A stretch of 64,000 bases of DNA from Gracilaria domingensis (GCA_022539475.1 VCMS01000244.1:20849-84848); one strand, 5' to 3'; shown: positions 1 through 9,619, numbered from the stretch's first letter. Program-made: numbers and translations. The notes: generated by a model from the letters alone, not told the origin.

Positions 1-9
1 GAGGTTTGT

Positions 10-1155
10 TCACGCCGTTTGGAACACCACGCAGAAGTTGTCGCGTTTGTCCGCGTCCACGTTGGCCACAACGTTGTACGGCGGCGACAGCTGCGTCAGC
101 TGGAACTGCGAGAAGAACAGCCGAACGCAGCGCGCCCCAATTACGTCACGCTGGTCCGCCTGGAACGTCTCGTGCCCGACGCCGGACGCCACCGTGCCGC
201 GCACTGGGAACGGCTTGAACTGCGTCGGCGAAAACGCCTGCATCGCCGCCAGCGACGTGATCGGCGACACGCTGCCGTCGTCCTCAATGATCTCCACCTC
301 GATGTCGTTCGTGTTCAGCACCCCCAGCCTCTCACTCGCACTCCCCGACACGATGATCGGCGTGAACGCCTCGTCGGCCGGCCCGTCCACGGAGAACGTG
401 GGCGCGTCGCCCAACCCGTCAAACCGGAACGGGCACGCCAAGCTGGCCTCTTCGCACGCGTCGAACGGGTCTGGCGAAGGGGTCATCAAGATTGGCTCCG
501 GCGTCACTTCCACGACGTCGCAGGAAGACTCAGCCACGCGAACCACATCGGACGGAAGCGTTTCGAACGAGGAATCGATGAAGAAGTCGGGTGTCGTGGC
601 TAATGCGCGCAGGTAGTCGGCATCGACGCCGTCGCCCACGCCAACTGTCACGATGGCAATTCCCTCCGCCTTCACCAACGGCGCCTGATCAAGAGCCAGC
701 GGCGTTCCATTATCCACGCCGTCCGTGACAATCACAATCACGCGATTTCCAGACGACGACTGCACTTCCTCGAAGCACGATCTGAGGCCGTCATAGACAT
801 CGGTGCCGCCGAAGGAGCGTGCCGTCTCGTTCACGGCAGGGATGAACTCATCCTCCAGCTGCGTGGTCGAACTCTGGATCAGGTTGGCGCTGAACGCAAA
901 GCCGTACGCAGAGTACAGTGTGCCGGCTGTGCGTGTGTTCAGTTCGCGGGATACATCGATGACAAACTGTTGCTGGATGAGATACTCGGCATCGCTGATC
1001 GAGTTGCTTTGATCCAGCGCGAAGCAGATGGAGTTGATGGCGCAGTCGGGCTCGGCGGCAGATTCATTCTGCTGACGGATAGTGAACGGGATTGCTTGAA
1101 CGCTCACGAAGAGCCCAATGAGGTTGAGAAGTGCAAGGAACGTGGACAAAACCAT
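10..1155 (-). CDS. Secreted von Willebrand factor A domain protein
   Basis: This is a 381-residue intronless ORF with an ATG at 1155 and a TGA at 10-12. Residues 1-21 form a hydrophobic N-terminus ending VQA that reads as a secretion signal. A vWA domain follows at about 40-225 with a complete metal-ion-dependent adhesion site: DQSNS at 48-52, Thr118 in GGTD, and Asp145 in VIVTDG. This fold usually binds protein or matrix ligands through a divalent cation. The last 150 residues, after a short Pro/Asp linker, are acidic, contain several cysteines and match no family I know. It is the only host-like gene here. Its downstream end is 10 bases from the window edge and the stop is present, so it looks complete. 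Extracellular location and adhesion are inferred from the family. No promoter element is obvious upstream. Confidence 0.85.
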   Translation of the reverse strand: MVLSTFLALLNLIGLFVSVQAIPFTIRQQNESAAEPDCAINSICFALDQSNSISDAEYLIQQQFVIDVSRELNTRTAGTLYSAYGFAFSANLIQSSTTQLEDEFIPAVNETARSFGGTDVYDGLRSCFEEVQSSSGNRVIVIVTDGVDNGTPLALDQAPLVKAEGIAIVTVGVGDGVDADYLRALATTPDFFIDSSFETLPSDVVRVAESSCDVVEVTPEPILMTPSPDPFDACEEASLACPFRFDGLGDAPTFSVDGPADEAFTPIIVSGSASERLGVLNTNDIEVEIIEDDGSVSPITSLAAMQAFSPTQFKPFPVRGTVASGVGHETFQADQRDVIGARCVRLFFSQFQLTQLSPPYNVVANVDADKRDNFCVVFQTA

Positions 1156-1780
1156 TGCGCCGCAAAAAGAGGTGCAAACTTTGTATGCGTCAATCCGTAG
1201 GAGATTGCATGAGTTGCATGATGAGCAACCTGGGGGAATACATGGTCTTATGTACAGATGTGGGAATGGGTCAGAGGGCTGACGCAGATTGAGCTACTCC
1301 AAGGTTCAGAGAGTTAGCAAGGGAAGCAACAATGTATCCAACATACACATCGAAGGTAAGGATACCTTTAACCTGGTTGTATGTCATAGTTGCGTTAATT
1401 TCTCCTTCGTGTTCGGTACTCGAGTACGACAGGAAGGCCTCATAGACGACATACGTTTGTCCCGTGATGCTTTACATCGTGGAAACTGTTCGTGCAGGCG
1501 ATTGGGTGAAAGCTTTGCTGCGAACACCGGTTCTTGAATTGCGCCAAAACGGGCCATCCTGACGACATGTCTGGCACCGATCACGAGGCTCTCGGGGTCG
1601 CGAGGTCTTCCATCCCATTCTAAGCATGTTTAGTGCCTCATAGGGACGATTGTTTTCTTCATGTCATGGAACACAGCAGCGGTGCGGGAATGCAGTCACT
1701 TGGTGGCAGAAAAGCTCTTTCGAATGTTGAAGCTGAAAGTTGGCTGAGACGTTGTGGCTCCAGCAATCATCTTCGATTAC
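1156..1780. other. Intergenic, no gene seen
   Basis: This stretch holds only short chance ORFs. I see no repeat, RNA gene or clear promoter. It contains the upstream region of the vWA gene, which reads leftward. Confidence 0.6.
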
Positions 1781-1854
1781 ACCTGTACGTGCTTAGATTT
1801 TCATTTGCGCACATATCTATATGTACGCAAATGAAAATCTAAGCACGTACAGGT
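1781..1854. repeat. Long hairpin, 34-bp arms and 6-nt loop
   Basis: Positions 1781-1814 are the reverse complement of 1821-1854 with one mismatch (C·A on the plus strand, G·U on the minus strand), separated by the loop ATCTAT. A 74-nt foldback of this perfection suggests either a small-RNA precursor or a tiny foldback element. No target duplication is evident. Confidence 0.85.
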
Positions 1855-3060
1855 GCATATTGATACCCTTATGTATCTATACGATCTTAGATTTGCCATG
1901 TCATGAGTATATTTTTGGTTGAAATTCGCATTCGGCCTGCCTACTTGCCTTCCTACTTGTGCCTCGACACTATTAAATGAATGTAGCTCAGAACTTTACA
2001 CATTGCGATCGTGGAGCTTTTGCTTCAAGAGTTGGAACAAAGCCCTTAAGAATATGTTCAGAATCTATAAAAGCTCTCACTCGTATCCAATGCTTTGATA
2101 GTCACGGAAACTTTGCTCCGCCATGTGTTGCTGCTTTTGCAAAATCTGGCCGTTGTACACAGGAGTCGCTGGGATGCTCCCCTCAATACACTGTACAAGC
2201 ACTACGCAAAACACAAACACAAGGGTTGCAAGTAGAATAGAAAAGAAAATGTAACGAAAGGTTAGACTAAAGTGGAAAGCCGCAAAACTTTCAGGCTGCG
2301 GTAAGACTTGATCGAGGAGAGTGTGAAGCTCGCGACTGCGGATAGAAGCAGGCCACATACCAACGGTACATGATTCGTGAAGCGCTTAAGTCAGATAGTC
2401 ATTCAGTAACAAAAGATTTGGAATTTGCCCGTACCGAAGTGTAGTGTCAGCGAGCTGCAGATCGAAGACCTATCAGTACTTCAACACCTCCAGCCATGTG
2501 CCCTTGGCAAGCACATGAGCGGCCATACCTCAGCTGGTAAGTACCGTGAATACTTTTTCCACAAAGTCCTTGACACAGGTTCAAGTCCTGGGGCGGCCAC
2601 TCCCCCTAACCTACTACACGAAGAGCTCAAGAAGATGTGAGATAGGAGGTGAGCAGAACGCTTTACATTTACTGTCGTAGATGGGCGAAATTCCTAAAAA
2701 GTAAACATTTGATAATTTTACATGTCGAAAAACTCCGCGCTTATTCAATTCAATCTCTACCGCACTCAATAAAATCCAGTAGATACAGTCCAGCGGTTCT
2801 GGTCATCAGAAGAACTAGTTCACTCTCACAAGCGTAGTCGCCCATCTGGCCCTCTCAGAGCTGTAAACGAATAAACCTGCCGATTATGTACAACTTAAAA
2901 GTTGATGCAAACACATATATTATTTAAACATAGTGCAATTCTTTCACTTACGTAATAATAGTTGCAAAGCTGCTCTGCGCGGTCTCGCGCTCTCAATTAA
3001 ACCTATGGTAATAGTTGGCCCAGTTCATGCTATCGATTGTAAAACAAAAAGATATGATGT
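1855..3060. other. AT-rich intergenic DNA, no gene seen
   Basis: No supportable coding region. A B-box-like GGTTCAAGTCC at 2578-2588 with an A-box-like CCTCAGCTGG near 2529 hints at a tRNA pseudogene or SINE head, but acceptor and D stems do not pair well. Confidence 0.5.
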
Positions 3061-3250
3061 CCGATCTGAGTACAAAAAAGTGGAAATTCTGATGACTGCT
3101 TGCCCCCTCAACAGCAAGAAACAAAGGCAGATTAAACCGCGGACTTTACATTGGTCGTTACGTGCACGCTCGCCGAGGACCTTCACTTCTCAGCGAACGC
3201 ACCGTAGCTTGTAGTGACTACAGTGGAGAACAAAGTAAAAGTATCAGCTT
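3061..3250 (+). repeat. Dispersed repeat, copy 1
   Basis: This segment resembles 43612-43800 in order and spacing of several blocks: CCGATCTG, a GATGACTG(C/T)TTG word, ACCGCGGACTTTA, a GC-rich middle, and a terminal (C/G)AGCTT. By eye the two are moderately diverged. Copy 2 lies just after the decayed integrase of element G, so this may be a solo LTR fragment of that family. That is inference. Confidence 0.5.
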
Positions 3251-4130
3251 GAAGAGATACTATTTCCTTATAATTCGTACATTGTTGTTTCTCTCGTGAA
3301 TGCTGACAGGGAGATGCGGGCATTGGCGACGGAGCGCAACAACTAATAATATGATTCGAGTTCGAACATTTTAGTTAATATGTGGTTTTCAAATATTTGT
3401 GTTATTACAGTAGAACATTGTTGCCTTGACATAAGTTCGTTCCGCGACTTTCGTGATTCGGTTCGTGTTTCAATTAGGACGTGGTGTCAGCCTAAAGTAT
3501 GCACTATGTAGTGCACGATGTATCTTTTCTCGAGGAAAGATACCGCACGAAGTACGCTGCATTCACTAAATTAAAGCTGTAATATCTTCTTTATTACACA
3601 TGATACAAAGGCCAAACGTAGCAACGAAATAGTTCTTTAGACTACAAAACGTTTCCGCTTAGTAAAAGGTTAAACTAAACAATAGCTTCTTTATTTTGGA
3701 AGCATATTTGTGCAAGATATACCGTTTTAGAGAAGATATATCGTTCATTTCTTGCTTGAAAATAAACAAACGAGTTAATGGTTATAAAAAGAAATATGTC
3801 TACTGGAAAGATTTGCTGACCTTCTGTGGCGCCCAAAAAAAGAGTTCTAAGGAACCAATGAGTTCCTAAAGTTCTATACAATCTAATCTACGCAAGAAGC
3901 AGAAGTTCGTGCTCGAAAACTGGCAAAGATTGAAGAAGAAGATCTTTCAATTCAAACTAGAGCAAACGTGGCCTTACAAATTGACCAGTAAGGCACACGT
4001 TGCTAGAGCATGTTTTGAAATATATTTGAAATTACAATTTTTTAAATATGTTCCAATAATGTTTTGCTTGAATTCAACACTTACTTTTAATATACCGCGC
4101 TACATAATTACATTACACGTTGTGGAGGTT
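3251..4130. other. AT-rich intergenic DNA left of element A
   Basis: No gene or RNA is supported. It is the pre-insertion neighbour of 11201-11789, from which it was separated by element A. Confidence 0.5.
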
Positions 4131-4135
4131 CAAAC
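4131..4135. repeat. Target site duplication of element A, left copy (CAAAC)
   Basis: CAAAC directly abuts the TGTAG end of the left LTR and recurs at 11196-11200 directly after the ATAACA end of the right LTR. A 5-bp duplication is normal for Ty3/Gypsy integrase. Confidence 0.9.
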
Positions 4136-4603
4136 TGTAGCAATCTGGAAAGTTTTTCTGAAAGTTTTGTTTTCAAATGTTTAGAACTTACTGATTATTT
4201 TCAGATTTTGGACTTATTTCAGGTCTTTCAGATTTTTGGATAATTTTCAGATAATTTCAGAAGTCTACGGACAACTGGGTTCTGGTATTGTTTCAGGAAA
4301 GAGTGTCTTGTCGGGGGAGGCTCTTTGAGGGACTCGATCCCGCTCTGCACTTGGAGCGGGAAGAGAGAGAGCGCAAAGGCCGGCGACAAGAACAGTTTAT
4401 ATAATGCTCTAAGAACTATAGTAGAAGCACTGTAGTCTAGATAAACATTAGCAGTAACTACAATAAACTTCTAATTATTAACCATACTCATTGTAGATAT
4501 AACAATCATTATTTCCACCACAATAATTCCAGCAAATCCAAATTCTAGCCTAAGTAGAAGTCCCAAATTCAATAAATTGATTTGCGGCAATCAATTCATA
4601 ACA
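4136..4603 (-). repeat. Element A 3' LTR
   Basis: 468 bp, plus-strand ends TGTAG and ATAACA. In element orientation it begins TGTTAT and ends CTACA. A TATA-box-like TTTATATAAT sits at 4396-4405 (reads TTATATAAA on the minus strand), a plausible U3 promoter core. Confidence 0.95.
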
Positions 4604-4617
4604 AATACTCTCTCTGT
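4604..4617 (-). promoter_or_regulatory. Element A polypurine tract
   Basis: On the minus strand this is a purine-rich ACAGAGAGAGTATT directly upstream of the 3' LTR, the expected priming site for plus-strand DNA synthesis. The purine run stops four bases short of the LTR, which is slightly unusual. Confidence 0.6.
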
Positions 4618-4677
4618 AAAATCCTTAATCGTCCTCGATTAACGTTTTATACCTGCTTCTTGATGATCAAGACTATC

Positions 4678-5190
4678 TTAGTTCGTTGGTGAACCATTTG
4701 AAATGGGATGATTTTCTAAAACACCTGGAGGGTTCCGGAAAAGCACCATATCAGCACGAGCTTCAAATTCCAAAGAGAAATCAGTTTCATAGGGTAGTTC
4801 TTCGATATGCAATAAAGCTCCTTCAACGGCATTTAGAAACATATCAATGGGTAATGGAGTGAGATGTCCATATTGTGATACAAGATGGCAGAAGAGAAAA
4901 AGAATAAATTCTTCGTGGATCGCATTCATTACACCATTATCATAAACTTCAAACAACTTTCGCAGTAACACGGCATTTTTCTCGGTTAAGAAAGGTCCAC
5001 GGAGCTGCATGAATGCAAAGCATATGTGATAAGATGCCCAACCGAGACGAAAGCGTTCGAATAGATTATCAGTAATACCATCAAACCAAGTTAACATCCT
5101 TCGACCACCAAGAACAATATTTCCATAGAAACGACCGGCATTATCCATACTCAAATTGATCGCGGCGGTGTTTTCGTTGTTGTTTGCCAT
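4678..5190 (-). CDS. Element A accessory 3' ORF, domain shared with element D pol
   Basis: 170 residues, ATG at 5190, overlapping the last 40 nt of pol in a different frame, a layout that suits reinitiation after pol ends. It matches no family I recognise. Its middle resembles the C-terminal extension of the element D polyprotein: GGRRMLTW against GGRKLEDW, then an aromatic-rich helix, a Thr-x(6)-Leu segment, and FLFCHLVSQYGHLTP against FLLYHYVVGKYGHLPP. The predicted product is soluble, with no signal peptide or membrane segment. A sense ORF between integrase and 3' LTR is where errantiviruses carry env, but nothing here looks like an envelope. An integration or assembly accessory role is a guess. 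Confidence 0.7.
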   Translation of the reverse strand: MANNNENTAAINLSMDNAGRFYGNIVLGGRRMLTWFDGITDNLFERFRLGWASYHICFAFMQLRGPFLTEKNAVLLRKLFEVYDNGVMNAIHEEFILFLFCHLVSQYGHLTPLPIDMFLNAVEGALLHIEELPYETDFSLEFEARADMVLFRNPPGVLENHPISNGSPTN

Positions 5191-6308
5191 GCTGTGTACC
5201 TTTCAATTAACTTTGGTGCAGCTGATGTGATTAGAGTTTGACTATCGACCCATCGATTCTCAGTGTCGTCGGTGTTTTTATAGTGCACGAGGTACTGAAG
5301 ACGACTGCTTCGAATACGGTGATCGAGAATTTTCTTTATACGATTGTCCGGTACATTGATGAGTTTCTCTGCTGTCACCACTTTTGTATCCTTCTTGTAA
5401 CCATCTGGTGTATTGATTGGTTGTACATATGGTTTCAATAATGATACATGGAAAGTGTGATGAATTCGTTCCAACTTCTTCGGTAATTCCAACTCATAAG
5501 ATCGACCTTCAGCTAGAACCCTACGTACAGTGTATGGTCCTATATACTTTGGCGATAATTTCTTACATCTTCCTTTCTTCAAATTCAAGTTCTTTGTCGA
5601 GAGCATAACCTGGTCTCCAACTTCAAACAATTGTTCCTTGCGTTTGGCATTGATGTCATCTGTCATCTTCAAATTCGTAGCTTCAATCGATGCCTTCGCA
5701 ACGTCCGTTGCATATTTGATGTTATCAATGAATTTTCCTGTGGCATCGTTCGTAATTTCGGTTTCATCATGGTGAAGGAAATTTGAAATAGTTACTGGGT
5801 GATGACCATACTCCAGGAAAAATGGGGTTTCATTGGTTGCATCATTGACATAATTATTGTATGCAAATTCAAGACCAGGGAGGTAGATGTCCCAATCATT
5901 CTGAGTGTAATTGATGAAACATCTTAACATCTCTTCTAATGTTCTAAAAGCACGTTCGGATTGGCCATCGGTTTGCGGATGAAACGCGGTAGACAAATTA
6001 AGTTTCACTTGTAGAATGTTCATAAGTTCTTTCCAGAAATTTCCTGTAAATCGTGAATCTCTATCAGATATAATTTTGCGTGGTAAGCCATGATGTTTGT
6101 AGATCTCTCTATAGAACACCTCAGCGGTATCCTTGGCATTTACTTTGCTTTTCATGGCTATGAAATGAGTTCTTTTTGATAGCTTGTCGACAACAACAAG
6201 TATTGAACACATTTCATTCTTTGTTTGGGGTAGATCAAAGATGAAATCCATTGATATTACTTCCCATTTCTTACTTGGTGGAGGAAATGTACGAAGTAAT
6301 CCCAACAT
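5151..6308 (-). pseudogene. Element A integrase with C-terminal chromodomain (pol 3' part)
   Basis: This continues the pol frame of 6582-8735 but is cut off from it by two stops. Counting from the ATG at 6308, the integrase triad is Asp21 (SMDFIF), Asp82 (SDRDSRF) and Glu118 (DGQSERAF), a D,D-35-E spacing. The zinc-binding HHCC segment lies upstream of this ATG: its CPEC half is encoded at about 6340-6350, just after the TAA at 6363-6365. Residues about 315-370 form a chromodomain-like module (IKKILDHR, LQYLVHYK, NRWVDSQTL), which in chromoviruses directs integration to marked chromatin. All catalytic residues survive, so the stops look recent. Confidence 0.9.
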
Positions 6309-6362
6309 CTTCTGATTTGTACTTTTGGCAGCTTGGCATTCAGGGCAACTTTTTATAAATTC

Positions 6363-6365
6363 TTA
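6363..6365 (-). other. In-frame TAA in element A integrase zinc finger
   Basis: The pol frame is open on both sides. The stop falls between a PGMNKDI-type segment and the FIKSCPEC half of the HHCC finger. It is a single-base change from a sense codon. Confidence 0.85.
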
Positions 6366-6578
6366 GATGTCCTTATTCATTCCAGGCCAAAAGAAATCTC
6401 TTTTTGTTAATGATATCGTACGTTGGCTTCCCCTATGAGCCCCCAACAATGATTTATGGTTATCACTAAGGATTTGTTCCTTGAGAGTCCCATCAGGAAT
6501 GCACAAACGATTTTCAAAATACAATCGGTTATCATGCCAATGGAAAGGTTCTTTAGTATTTTGGACTATTTCCTTAAA

Positions 6579-6581
6579 GAA
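6579..6581 (-). other. In-frame TAG between RNase H and integrase of element A
   Basis: The 717-codon pol ORF ends at this TAG, but the same frame continues for 71 sense codons to the next stop at 6363-6365. The stop lies in the linker after RNase H. Confidence 0.85.
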
Positions 6582-8735
6582 CTAGTCGTTTTGGTAATCT
6601 TCTTTTAGACCTTTTAATATATCGTCTTTTATCTTAATAGTTGTTACATTTAAAAGCTTTCTGATGATATCAGAAGAAACTTTCTGTTGTTCTTTATGTT
6701 TCCTAGATAAGGCATCTGCGACTTTATTATATTTTCCTTTTAGGTATCTTATTTCATAGTCAAATTCTTGCATGAACTCTACCCATCTGGCTTGTCGTCT
6801 TGAAAGCATCTTTTGTGATTCTAAGTATTTTAGAGGGTGATGATCAGTGAAGATAATAAACTTTGATCCATGTAAATAAGATCTCCACATTTCAAGAGCG
6901 TAAACAATAGCTAATAATTCACGTTCGTGTGTAGAGTATCCTTGTTCTGCCCTAGAAAGTTTTCTTGAAGCATATGCTACTGGCCTACTTCCTTTTTCAT
7001 CGGTTTGTGTTAAAACAGCACCAATTCCGGTTTCAGATGCGTCTGCAGTTAACTCATACGGTTTAGTTGGATCTGCGCACCTTAAAACTGGAGTGTTGCT
7101 TAACGCTTCCTTTAATTGATCAAAGGCTTTTTGTTGTTCTTCCTTCCATTGAAAAGGAATACTTTTCTTAGTGAGGTCGGAAAGAGGAGCTGCTGTATGT
7201 GAAAAGTCTTTGACGAATCTTCGGTAGTAATTACACAATCCTAAGAAGCTTTGCACTTCTGTAACATTGGAGGGTATTTCCCAATTTTTAATAGCTTCAG
7301 TTTTCTTAGGACTAACTTTAATTCCTTCTGAAGTTATTATATGTCCGAGGTATTCAATTGAATTCTTCATGAATTTATATTTGAATAGTTTTCCATATAG
7401 TTCATGCTTCTTAAGTATTTCAAATACCGTCCTTAAATGTTTCAAATGTTCTTCTTTCGTTTTGCTATAGATGAGAATGTCATCGAGATAAACGAGTACA
7501 AATTCATCTAAATGTTTTCTGAATATAATATTCATATATGTTTGGAAACATCCTGGAGCTCCTGTGAGTCCAAAGGGTGTTACTAAATATTCGAATTGTC
7601 CATATCTTGTTCTAAATGCAGTTTTCTCAATATCTCCTTCTCTGACTTTAATTTGATTATATCCTGATCTTAAATCAATGGCCGAGAAGTATTTCGCACC
7701 TCCTACTTGGTCCCAGACTTCATCAATTCTAGGAAGAGGCACTTGATTTTTAATAGTTTGTTTATTTAGTGCACGATAATCAACACACATTCTAAGACTA
7801 CCATCTTTTTTCTTAACAAACAGTACTGGGCTTCCCCAAGGACTTATACTAGGCCTTATGAAGCCATGAGTTAAAAGTTCATCTAATTGTCTTTTCATTT
7901 CTTGTAATTCTATTTTAGACAATTTATACATAGGTCCCATCTTAGGACTTACTCCTTCTTTTAGATCAATCTTCATCTCAATCTCTCTGTCAGGAGGTAA
8001 CTTTTTTGGTAACTCATCTGGGAAAACAACTTGATATTCAGTTAATAACTCTTGTAATTGGATATCCACTTCTTCATTTTGAACTTCGGGATCCACTTGG
8101 TCCCTTTTTGACTTTATAATAATATGGTATACCATTTTTCTATTCTTCTTTACAAGTGTTACGAACTGCTTACTGGTAAGTAGAAACGTTGGCCGGGATG
8201 ACAAGCCATACTTACCAGGCTCTGCGTCCAGAGTAACTAACTCATCTCCTGTATTGACTAACATTCGGTTCGATTTCCAATCAATAAGTGGATTTATATC
8301 TGATAACCACGACTTACCTAGGATGACGTCGAAAGAAATCAGGTCTACCACATATGGTTTGATATCGAAATTTAGTTGGCCAATTCTGAGAGTAATTAGT
8401 TTTGAACTAATGTCCATAGGGACAAGAGTTCCATCCCACAATTCTGCTTGTAACTCTGATTTACTTAATTGCAGATTCAATCTTTCTGCAAATTCTTTGG
8501 AGATTATTGTCTCCTCACAACCACTATCCACAAGGATATTGCATGCGTGTGGTACTTGAATATCTATTTTCCCTTTAAACACTAACATGGATGGTCTTTT
8601 AGATTTTTTCTTATTTTTGAAGGGAGGGAAAGCACATAACTTAATACTATTTTTGTATTTTTTATGCTTTGTACCTTTTATAACTTTTTCTGATTTTTTA
8701 GTTTCGTTATCTATTTTACATTGGTGCGCTAACAT
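6582..8735 (-). CDS. pol: Element A pol: protease, reverse transcriptase, RNase H
   Basis: Residue numbers count from the ATG at 8735, but the frame is open back through the gag stop, so the natural N-terminus comes from a -1 frameshift. The N-terminus is basic. The aspartic protease has DSG at 70-72 and an ILG flap-side motif near 138-140. The RT has a YLDD active site at 416-419 and the FGL-gap palm motif at 388-393. RNase H begins near Asp565 (TADAS) and includes the usual TDHHPL and DALSR elements. It ends at a TAG, after which the frame continues into integrase. The products would copy the element RNA inside gag particles. Confidence 0.93.
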   Translation of the reverse strand: MLAHQCKIDNETKKSEKVIKGTKHKKYKNSIKLCAFPPFKNKKKSKRPSMLVFKGKIDIQVPHACNILVDSGCEETIISKEFAERLNLQLSKSELQAELWDGTLVPMDISSKLITLRIGQLNFDIKPYVVDLISFDVILGKSWLSDINPLIDWKSNRMLVNTGDELVTLDAEPGKYGLSSRPTFLLTSKQFVTLVKKNRKMVYHIIIKSKRDQVDPEVQNEEVDIQLQELLTEYQVVFPDELPKKLPPDREIEMKIDLKEGVSPKMGPMYKLSKIELQEMKRQLDELLTHGFIRPSISPWGSPVLFVKKKDGSLRMCVDYRALNKQTIKNQVPLPRIDEVWDQVGGAKYFSAIDLRSGYNQIKVREGDIEKTAFRTRYGQFEYLVTPFGLTGAPGCFQTYMNIIFRKHLDEFVLVYLDDILIYSKTKEEHLKHLRTVFEILKKHELYGKLFKYKFMKNSIEYLGHIITSEGIKVSPKKTEAIKNWEIPSNVTEVQSFLGLCNYYRRFVKDFSHTAAPLSDLTKKSIPFQWKEEQQKAFDQLKEALSNTPVLRCADPTKPYELTADASETGIGAVLTQTDEKGSRPVAYASRKLSRAEQGYSTHERELLAIVYALEMWRSYLHGSKFIIFTDHHPLKYLESQKMLSRRQARWVEFMQEFDYEIRYLKGKYNKVADALSRKHKEQQKVSSDIIRKLLNVTTIKIKDDILKGLKEDYQND

Positions 8736-8765
8736 ACCAGTGGTTAGCGCTTTACTTAGTTTTTT
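8726..8765 (-). promoter_or_regulatory. Programmed -1 frameshift signal, gag-pol of element A
   Basis: The heptamer A-AAA-AAC occupies 8765-8759 in gag phase, directly before the gag TAA (8758-8756). After 8 nt (8758-8751) comes a perfect 8-bp hairpin, GCGCTAAC at 8750-8743 and GTTAGCGC at 8733-8726 with a 9-nt loop. Pol is open in exactly the -1 frame. Heptamer, spacer and stem match the textbook signal. No ribosome data can be inferred; a pseudoknot partner was not identified. Confidence 0.88.
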
Positions 8766-9619
8766 GGGTTGTTTGCCCTTTGAACCCTATTTCCATAGTG
8801 GTTCTTGGCAAAGCATCCTTTCTTTTTGCATAGAAAGCATAATTTGTTATCCCAACAACGTTTTTTCTCGTCCGTAGAAATTATTGGATTTCTTCTCATT
8901 TTAATATTTCCAATTTGCATCGGAACAGGTCCTTGATTGCTACTGTTAGTGGTTCCTAAACGGTTTACATTCCAGGTACCACTACGGAATATATTATCTA
9001 ATTTATCTGCAATTTTCATTGCATCTTGCACATTTGATGGTTCTGCTCGCTCTACTTCAATTCGAGTTCTTGTTCTTAATCCTTGACTATAGTGGAATAA
9101 TTGTTCCGCTTGAGTCATGGTAGGAATTTGCAATAACCATCTTGTGAATTCTTGATTATAGGATCGCACAGTACTAAATTTTCCAATTTGCTTTAATTCG
9201 CATAACTTTCTTCTTGCGGTTAATTCTCTATTCACAGGCTCGAAATACTGTAGGAGTTTATCTTTAAATTCATTGAATGATTTAATTTCATTGCCATCAA
9301 TAGTAATTAACTCCCACCATTGTAATGCGTCCCCACTCATATAGCTAACAGCATATTTAATTTTTTGTTCTTCGGATGGTTCATTAGTCATGCCTAGAAA
9401 AATATTCTCTAAACATTTTATCCAACTACGAGCATTCTTACCGGAGAACTTTTCTGGTTTACCAATTTTTAATGCAGTGTTAGGCTGGTTACTATTAACG
9501 AAACCCACAAAGGCACGATTAGCATTATTTAGTTGGTTTTGTAGTTGAGCTACTTGCTGCTGTAGTTCTTGAATGGCTTGCACACTTTGTTGAAATTGAG
9601 CTTGAGGAGGATTAGACAT
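8756..9619 (-). CDS. gag: Element A gag
   Basis: 287 residues, ATG at 9619. A Gln-rich coiled coil (about 8-35) precedes a Ty3-type capsid domain with the diagnostic ALQWWELI motif near residue 100. The nucleocapsid end carries one zinc knuckle, CFLCKKKGCFAKNH, in which the last two ligands are swapped relative to the usual C-x2-C-x4-H-x4-C. The C-terminus is PKN-stop on the frameshift heptamer. Gag would assemble cytoplasmic particles around the element RNA. Confidence 0.93.
   Translation of the reverse strand: MSNPPQAQFQQSVQAIQELQQQVAQLQNQLNNANRAFVGFVNSNQPNTALKIGKPEKFSGKNARSWIKCLENIFLGMTNEPSEEQKIKYAVSYMSGDALQWWELITIDGNEIKSFNEFKDKLLQYFEPVNRELTARRKLCELKQIGKFSTVRSYNQEFTRWLLQIPTMTQAEQLFHYSQGLRTRTRIEVERAEPSNVQDAMKIADKLDNIFRSGTWNVNRLGTTNSSNQGPVPMQIGNIKMRRNPIISTDEKKRCWDNKLCFLCKKKGCFAKNHYGNRVQRANNPKN

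Noticed and set aside
2515-2600. tRNA-like segment with B-box GGTTCAAGTCC
   Set aside because: Only four T-stem pairs, five of seven acceptor pairs, and no good D or anticodon stem. At most a tRNA fossil.
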